In this document: one piece after another, positions 59,714 through 64,000 of the stretch
Position numbering within the stretch: position 1 is the first letter of the stretch
Layout: each line of letters starts with the position of its first letter
Assembly: GCF_900105615.1 (NCBI RefSeq)
Contig: NZ_LT630003.1
Coordinates: 1,426,001 to 1,490,000, forward strand
Direction: 5' to 3'
From: Lacrimispora sphenoides JCM 1415
GTDB lineage: Bacteria > Bacillota > Clostridia > Lachnospirales > Lachnospiraceae
DNA length: 64,000 nucleotides
The notes under the pieces: generated by a model
The model's database searches: none
Seen by the model: only the letters and a program-made list of their open reading frames with translations
Told to the model about the DNA's origin: nothing
Made by a program: the position numbers and the translations under genes

Positions 59714-61042
59714 ATGGATAAACAACACACTGCGGCGAAAAACGGAACCTTTGGTTCGCGGATCGGATTTATTCTCGCCTCTGTTGGCTCTGCGGTAGGT
59801 ATGGGAAACATTTGGATGTTTCCCTACCGCCTGGGCCAGTATGGGGGAGCCGCTTTTTTACTGGTGTATTTTGGCTTTGTTTTTTTGTTTGGCATGGTCG
59901 GTCTTTCCGGTGAGTTTGCCTTTGGAAGGCTGACCGGGACAGGCCCTATTGGTTCCTACGACTATGCCATGAAGACCAGAGGAAAAAAAGGAGGCGCCTT
60001 TATTGGAGCAATTCCCTTAATCGGGTCTTTTGGCATTGCCATTGGCTATGCCATCATTGTAGGCTGGGTTCTTAAGTACCTGTTCGGGGCTTTAAGCGGC
60101 GTGATGATGAATACGGATGCAACGGTATACTTTTCCAGCATGACAGGAAAATTTGGCAGCGTGCCCTGGCATTTCCTTGTGGTAGTCCTTACTGTGGCTG
60201 TTCTCGCAGGTGGGGTATTAAAAGGGATTGAAAAAGTGAATGCGATCATGATGCCGTCTTTTTTTATCCTGTTTGCGATCATTGCGGTCCGGGTCTTTTT
60301 TCTTCCAGGCGCTTTGGCAGGCTATGAATATCTGCTGGTTCCCAGATGGGAGTACTTACTGAAACCGGAAACCTGGGTGATGGCCATGGGACAGGCATTC
60401 TTTTCCTTATCCATTACAGGCTCCGGAATGGTCATTTACGGCAGTTATCTGGATAAAAAAGAAGATATACCAAAGGCAGCCGTCACCACTGCATTACTTG
60501 ACACGGTTGCTGCGCTTTTGGCTGGTTTTGCAATCATTCCGGCGGTATTTGCTTTCCAGATGGACCCTGCAAGCGGCCCGCCTCTTATGTTCATCACAGT
60601 ACCAAAGGTCTTTTCCATGATTCCGGCAGGAAGATGGGTGGCAGTGCTGTTTTTCCTTTCCGTATTGTTTGCAGGGGTGACTTCTCTGGTAAACATGCTT
60701 GAGGTGTGCTCAGAGGCTGTACAGACCCACTTGCACTTTTCACGTAAGAAGGCTATTTTTTTGGTAGGGGCAGCGGTGTTTATTCCAGGACTCTTCATAG
60801 AATACGAGCCTTATATGGGATTCTTTATGGATCTGATTACAATATACGTAGTTCCATTTGGCGCCGTTTTATGCTCTATTATGATTTACTGGGTCTTAAA
60901 AGACGGAAAGATCATGGAAGAATTAAACAGGGGAAGGAAGAAGCCTTTAGGGGCGGCTTATCTTTTTACTGCAAAATACATCTATGTTTTTCTTGCTGCG
61001 TTAGTGTTCGCACTTAGCATCCTATATAAAGGAATCGGATAA
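59714..61042 (+). CDS. sodium:neurotransmitter symporter (NSS/SNF) family transporter
   Basis: 442 residues, about eleven helices, the bacterial short form. Signature RIGFILASVGSAVGMGNIWMFPYRL (split here) in helix 1 holds the unwound Gly-Met-Gly-Asn substrate/Na+ site; SFGIAIGYAIIVGW and SLSITGSGMVIYGSYL (helix 6) complete it. The family imports amino acids with Na+. A weak GGAAC precedes the ATG, which may lower expression relative to the upstream gene. Confidence 0.92.
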   Translation: MDKQHTAAKNGTFGSRIGFILASVGSAVGMGNIWMFPYRLGQYGGAAFLLVYFGFVFLFGMVGLSGEFAFGRLTGTGPIGSYDYAMKTRGKKGGAFIGAIPLIGSFGIAIGYAIIVGWVLKYLFGALSGVMMNTDATVYFSSMTGKFGSVPWHFLVVVLTVAVLAGGVLKGIEKVNAIMMPSFFILFAIIAVRVFFLPGALAGYEYLLVPRWEYLLKPETWVMAMGQAFFSLSITGSGMVIYGSYLDKKEDIPKAAVTTALLDTVAALLAGFAIIPAVFAFQMDPASGPPLMFITVPKVFSMIPAGRWVAVLFFLSVLFAGVTSLVNMLEVCSEAVQTHLHFSRKKAIFLVGAAVFIPGLFIEYEPYMGFFMDLITIYVVPFGAVLCSIMIYWVLKDGKIMEELNRGRKKPLGAAYLFTAKYIYVFLAALVFALSILYKGIG

Positions 61043-61054
61043 AATATAGTCAAA

Positions 61055-61106
61055 AAGAAACGCACTTTGAAGCGGCAGGATATGCCGGATCAAGGTGCGT
61101 TTTTAA
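61055..61106. terminator. bidirectional terminator
   Basis: AAACGCACTTTGA (61058-61070) pairs with TCAAGGTGCGTTT (61090-61102), then TTTAAG; serves the symporter (+) and upp (-). Confidence 0.85.
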
Positions 61107-61124
61107 GTGGTCTTTAGTTGTCTG

Positions 61125-61766
61125 CTATTTTGTACCGAAGATTCTGTCTCCTGCATCTCCCAGACCAGGACAGATATAGGCGTTATCATTTAACTGGCGG
61201 TCCAGATGTCCGATGTAGATCTGAATGTCCGGATGTGCCTCACGGAGTCTCTTTAAGCCTTCCGGAGCTGCGATAATAGCCATGAATTTGATGTTTCTTC
61301 CGCCATGCTGTTTGATGAAATCTACAGCGGCTACTGCGGAACCGCCTGTTGCCAGCATAGGATCTGTCACAACAATGGTTCTCTGCTCGATTGGGCTTGG
61401 CAGCTTACAATAGTATTCGTGAGGCTCATGGGTAACTTCATCCCGGTACAGGCCGATGTGGCCTACTTTTGCAGAGGGAACCAAAGCCAGGATTCCGTTG
61501 ACCATACCCAGTCCTGCACGAAGGATAGGAACGACAGCCATTTTTTTACCGGCAATCATAGGAGTCATGCAGGTCTCAATAGGAGTTTCCACCTCTACAT
61601 CCTGTAAGGGGAGATCTCTTAAGGCCTCAAATCCCATCAGCATTGCAATTTCTTCGATGAGGGCACGGAACTCATTGGTGCCTGTCCTCTTATCTCTTAA
61701 AATAGAGATCTTGTGCTGAATAAGCGGGTGAGTAAAAACGGTTACATTGTCCATTGAAAAGTCCAT
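61125..61766 (-). CDS. upp: uracil phosphoribosyltransferase
   Basis: 213 residues. PRPP-binding [20 protein letters not shown] (about 127-146) and the C-terminal uracil-binding [17 protein letters not shown] are diagnostic. It converts uracil and PRPP to UMP. The start at 61766 has AAAGGA 12 nt upstream. Directly upstream on the same strand is a collapsed uracil permease, so an ancestral permease-upp salvage operon now keeps only the enzyme; the promoter lies before the pseudogene. Confidence 0.96.
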   Translation of the reverse strand: MDFSMDNVTVFTHPLIQHKISILRDKRTGTNEFRALIEEIAMLMGFEALRDLPLQDVEVETPIETCMTPMIAGKKMAVVPILRAGLGMVNGILALVPSAKVGHIGLYRDEVTHEPHEYYCKLPSPIEQRTIVVTDPMLATGGSAVAAVDFIKQHGGRNIKFMAIIAAPEGLKRLREAHPDIQIYIGHLDRQLNDNAYICPGLGDAGDRIFGTK

Positions 61767-61794
61767 AATTGTTTTAAATCCTTTCTTTATTCTC

Positions 61795-62259
61795 TTAGAG
61801 TATCAGGGTTTCCGGTAATATGAGGTTCATGAGAACAACGATTATGACTGCTAGAAACAGACCTTAGCTGTTTCTTGTAATAGAGTCTGCTATAACATTA
61901 AGTTCTCCAAGCTGTGCGAATCCAGGTTCGAATATCAGAATCAGTCCAACGATGGTCTGGCCCTCAGGGCGAAAATAATTCCACCCTGTACTAAAGGTAC
62001 GTTTCCTGGGATCACGGTTCCTTCCGGCCGGATAACTGCGGTGGCAGCGGCCAGAAAAGTAAAGGAGGAACCAAGAAATACAGGAACTCTAAATTTAGTA
62101 CAGCAGTGGAATATTAAGTTGCCGTCGCTTGCTGAAAATAATGCCAACGATAGATTGTGACCTGTCATTTAGGGTATGCACGGTTGCAACGAAGATGACG
62201 AACATATGTCTGATACTGAGCAGATAATCTCGGGTTGTCAGTTTTGCGTTGTTACTCAT
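61795..62259 (-). pseudogene. uracil/xanthine permease (UraA-like), deleted and frameshifted
   Basis: Starting at the ATG at 62259 (GGGGT upstream) one frame gives MSNNAKLTTRDYLLSIRHMFVIFVATV, the N-terminus of UraA-type permeases; another frame gives LIFHCCTKFRVPVFLGSSFTFLAA, the conserved second/third helix; then VPLVQGGIIFA; and finally AVIIVVLMNLILPE with a stop at 61795-61797, the C-terminal helix. About 155 codons remain of some 430, in at least three frames. Confidence 0.88.
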
Positions 62260-62292
62260 TTTTCTACCCCATTTCTTTTTATTTTCCGTACT

Positions 62293-62321
62293 ATTCTAAC
62301 AGAGAAAGAGGTAAAAGGCAA
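62293..62321 (-). promoter_or_regulatory. promoter of the permease-pseudogene/upp transcript
   Basis: Minus strand TTGCCT (62316-62321), 17-nt spacer, TAGAAT (62293-62298). Confidence 0.75.
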
Positions 62322-62330
62322 CTATTTTTC

Positions 62331-63176
62331 CTATTTTGTCTCAGGAGTATATTTTATCAGCGCAAAATCACCCAGGCTATGAGGCACCGGAATGGAAATA
62401 ATTATGGTACCGCTATCTTCATAGCTAAAGGATTCCGGAAAGACAGGAGTGTTGCCTGAGGATGCTGATTCCAAGGGAAAATCCGCTTTTTGGAACATTT
62501 TGGCATATGTCTCCATGCCGATTTGAACAAAATAAGGAATTAAGGCTTTTGCAAGTTCAGGAGATGCATCATAGAGCTGACAGTCATCAGAACGGATGTA
62601 TTCAGCCAGCGCATTGGGATCTGCATAATCCGTGAGTCTTATATCCTTAGCCAGAGACATATCAACCGTGTTAGTAAAAAACACATTGACCGGATGCGCA
62701 GCTCCATCCCCGGAAAAGAGTCCGGTGTATATAACTGTGACGCGCTTCCTGTCTACGGAGTTTACCTTGGCTGTAAGGGACAGGCTGTCCTTTTCTACAT
62801 TGACGGAATAGGCTTTTAATATCTCTAAAGCATTGCTTTTTAACAGGTCGTTTATTTTTTCTTCCATGGCCCCATCTACCAATCCGGAGACAGCCGGATA
62901 CTGAATGGAAACATTTCCATCCTTATAGGTGTGGAGGGCAGCGGTGATGCCGGCGGCGGCAGAGGTGTTCTTGCCCGATTCCTTTTGCTGAGCCTGGGTA
63001 TCCGGGTTTTCGATCTTTACAGGTTCCGGTGCTTCTGTGGCAGAGGACATGGATTCTCCTGTTACAGCAGTGGTAGTGGCTGGCACGTCGGTTTTAACAT
63101 AATTCTTTTGTCCGCAGCCGCTTAAAATCAGGGTGCAGCCGATGAAAAGGGCTGGGATAACAGTATTTCGTTTCAT
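62331..63176 (-). CDS. lipoprotein with RsiV-like (DUF3298/DUF4163) domain
   Basis: 281 residues from the ATG at 63176 (GGGAGG upstream; the frame start at 63194 is inside the RBS region). Lipobox LSGC (about residues 18-21), a Thr/Ser/Glu-rich linker to about 75, then a domain with IQYPAVSGLVDGAMEEKINDLL and, at the end, PESFSYEDSGTIIISIPVPHSLGDFALIKY, typical of the extracellular DUF4163/DUF3298 region of RsiV and related surface proteins. In RsiV this domain binds lysozyme; whether it does here is unknown. No sigma factor or anti-sigma helix is attached. Confidence 0.82.
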   Translation of the reverse strand: MKRNTVIPALFIGCTLILSGCGQKNYVKTDVPATTTAVTGESMSSATEAPEPVKIENPDTQAQQKESGKNTSAAAGITAALHTYKDGNVSIQYPAVSGLVDGAMEEKINDLLKSNALEILKAYSVNVEKDSLSLTAKVNSVDRKRVTVIYTGLFSGDGAAHPVNVFFTNTVDMSLAKDIRLTDYADPNALAEYIRSDDCQLYDASPELAKALIPYFVQIGMETYAKMFQKADFPLESASSGNTPVFPESFSYEDSGTIIISIPVPHSLGDFALIKYTPETK

Positions 63177-63341
63177 AGGATTACCTCCCTTCATTTTTGC
63201 TGATTTTTTTACAGTATATCACAAATATTGCAGTTGCGCCCGTGAATTTCCCCGAATTAAGAAAAAGTATAGGAAAATTTGGAAGTAAGGTATTGCAGAA
63301 AATGCCGTAAGATACGAAGATGTACAAGCCGCAGAATAGAG

Positions 63342-63384
63342 AAAAGGCCCTGGAAAACTGAATGTTTCAGCTTTCCAGAGCCTT
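63342..63384 (-). terminator. tRNA-Leu terminator
   Basis: AAAAGGCCCTGGAAA (63342-63356) pairs with TTTCCAGAGCCTT (63372-63384, one mismatch); T-run on the minus strand. Confidence 0.82.
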
Positions 63385-63404
63385 GCTCCCTGCCAAGGGT
63401 GTAG

Positions 63405-63487
63405 TGCCGGCAGTGGGACTTGAACCCACACGATGTTGCCATCAACGGATTTTGAGTCCGCCTCGTCTGCCATTCCGACATGCCGGC
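63405..63487 (-). tRNA. tRNA-Leu (anticodon CAA)
   Basis: 83 nt, with the long variable arm of class II tRNAs. Acceptor GCCGGCA pairs with TGCCGGC; anticodon stem GCGGA/TCCGT encloses CTCAAAA, giving CAA for codon TTG; T-loop TTCAAGT. Confidence 0.94.
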
Positions 63488-63507
63488 CTTTCCTTACAAC
63501 GCTCATT

Positions 63508-63536
63508 ATTTTATCATAGGATTTTCCATTTGGCAA
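63508..63536 (-). promoter_or_regulatory. tRNA-Leu promoter
   Basis: Minus strand TTGCCA (63531-63536), 17-nt spacer, TAAAAT (63508-63513). Confidence 0.8.
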
Positions 63537-63558
63537 GTGTTTTTTTGCGATTATTAAA

Positions 63559-63587
63559 TTGAAAATGAGCAAAATATATTGTATGAT
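63559..63587 (+). promoter_or_regulatory. promoter of the zinc-finger protein gene
   Basis: TTGAAA (63559-63564), 17-nt spacer, TATGAT (63582-63587); back to back with the tRNA-Leu promoter. Confidence 0.78.
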
Positions 63588-63621
63588 AGACAAAAGATAT
63601 AATTAAGGAGGTGTCTGGACC

Positions 63622-63969
63622 ATGACATGTAAGGAAGCAGAACGTCTGGTTATGCCATACATCAATGATGAACTGACAGATGAAGAGCTGTGTGAATTTC
63701 TGGAACATATGGAATCCTGCCCGGATTGCCGGGAGGAACTGGAAATATACTTTACTGTGGACGTGGGAATCAGGCAGCTGGATTCCGAAACGGGGAATTA
63801 TAATATAAAAGGAGCACTGGAGGCCGCCATAGAACAGTCCAGACAAAGGCTTCAGGTGATACAGTGTATTAAAATTGCCAGGTATGCGGTGGCTACGGTA
63901 AGTGTAATGGCACTGTTTTTTACGGTCCTTCTGCAATGCCGGATCTGGCTGCAGTGGGGCTTAGTATGA
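63622..63969 (+). CDS. zf-HC2 (ZAS-type) anti-sigma-factor-like membrane protein
   Basis: 115 residues. The N-terminal MTCKEAERLVMPYIND and HMESCPDC (H-x3-C-x2-C, about residues 29-36) form the zinc-binding anti-sigma domain; one transmembrane helix follows near the C-terminus (about 88-106) with almost nothing outside. AAGGAGG precedes the ATG. ZAS proteins hold ECF sigma factors inactive, but no sigma gene is visible upstream and its own promoter starts the transcript; a partner may be beyond the right edge or elsewhere. Confidence 0.8.
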   Translation: MTCKEAERLVMPYINDELTDEELCEFLEHMESCPDCREELEIYFTVDVGIRQLDSETGNYNIKGALEAAIEQSRQRLQVIQCIKIARYAVATVSVMALFFTVLLQCRIWLQWGLV

Positions 63970-64000
63970 TGGAAGAAAGTGCCCAATGAGTATACCTAGT

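Overview
The window looks like chromosomal DNA from a spore-forming Lachnospiraceae species (Clostridium cluster XIVa, a Lacrimispora/Hungatella-like relative). This is inference. It rests on the low-to-moderate G+C Gram-positive promoter and RBS style, the conserved order yifB-dprA-topA-codY-rpsB-tsf followed by pyrH-frr-uppS-cdsA-dxr-rseP-ispG-polC, PolC-type replication, a Csp-like S8 protease fragment at the left edge, and spore-surface-like repeat and Cys-rich proteins.

Layout. 0-7.4 kb: a truncated subtilase, a nitroreductase, a membrane-anchored protein of unknown function, then a TetR regulator divergent from an MMPL/RND exporter that overlaps a long secreted coiled-coil protein. 7.4-10.1 kb: a radical-SAM/DUF4130 DNA-repair pair whose promoter carries a LexA (SOS) box. 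10.1-18.1 kb: yifB, dprA, topA, codY, rpsB, tsf. 18.1-25.9 kb: an oligopeptide ABC transporter with two tandem binding lipoproteins, which separates tsf from pyrH. 26-37.1 kb: UMP kinase, ribosome recycling, undecaprenyl-PP and CDP-diglyceride synthesis, two MEP-pathway enzymes, a site-2 protease and PolC, followed by tRNA-Pro and tRNA-Glu. 37.5-40.6 kb: a flavodoxin, a diguanylate cyclase and a flotillin.

40.65-47.3 kb is a scrambled accessory region bounded by an intact tRNA-Thr gene and a degraded duplicate of its 3' half. It holds an integrase pseudogene, a phage-type repressor with repeated operators, an excisionase-like stub cut by an IS110 fragment, a frameshifted lysis amidase, a Pro/Thr/Gly hexapeptide-repeat surface protein, a small Cys-rich protein, a YczE-type membrane protein, and MarR and IS1182-like scraps.

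47.6-64 kb: acylphosphatase, a yybP-ykoY Mn riboswitch with mntP, tRNA-Gly, a ParE/ParC-type type II topoisomerase pair, asd, an aldose epimerase, an EamA transporter, topoisomerase III, a left-handed beta-helix protein, a sodium symporter, uracil phosphoribosyltransferase with a collapsed uracil permease pseudogene ahead of it, an RsiV-like lipoprotein, tRNA-Leu and a zinc-finger anti-sigma-like protein.

The most interesting signals are the SOS-controlled radical-SAM/DUF4130 operon, the tRNA-Thr-bounded composite scar with an IS110 non-coding end, the repeat-protein/Cys-rich pair with sporulation-like promoter motifs, the stacked hairpins between frr and uppS, and the Cys-rich loop in the riboswitch-controlled MntP.
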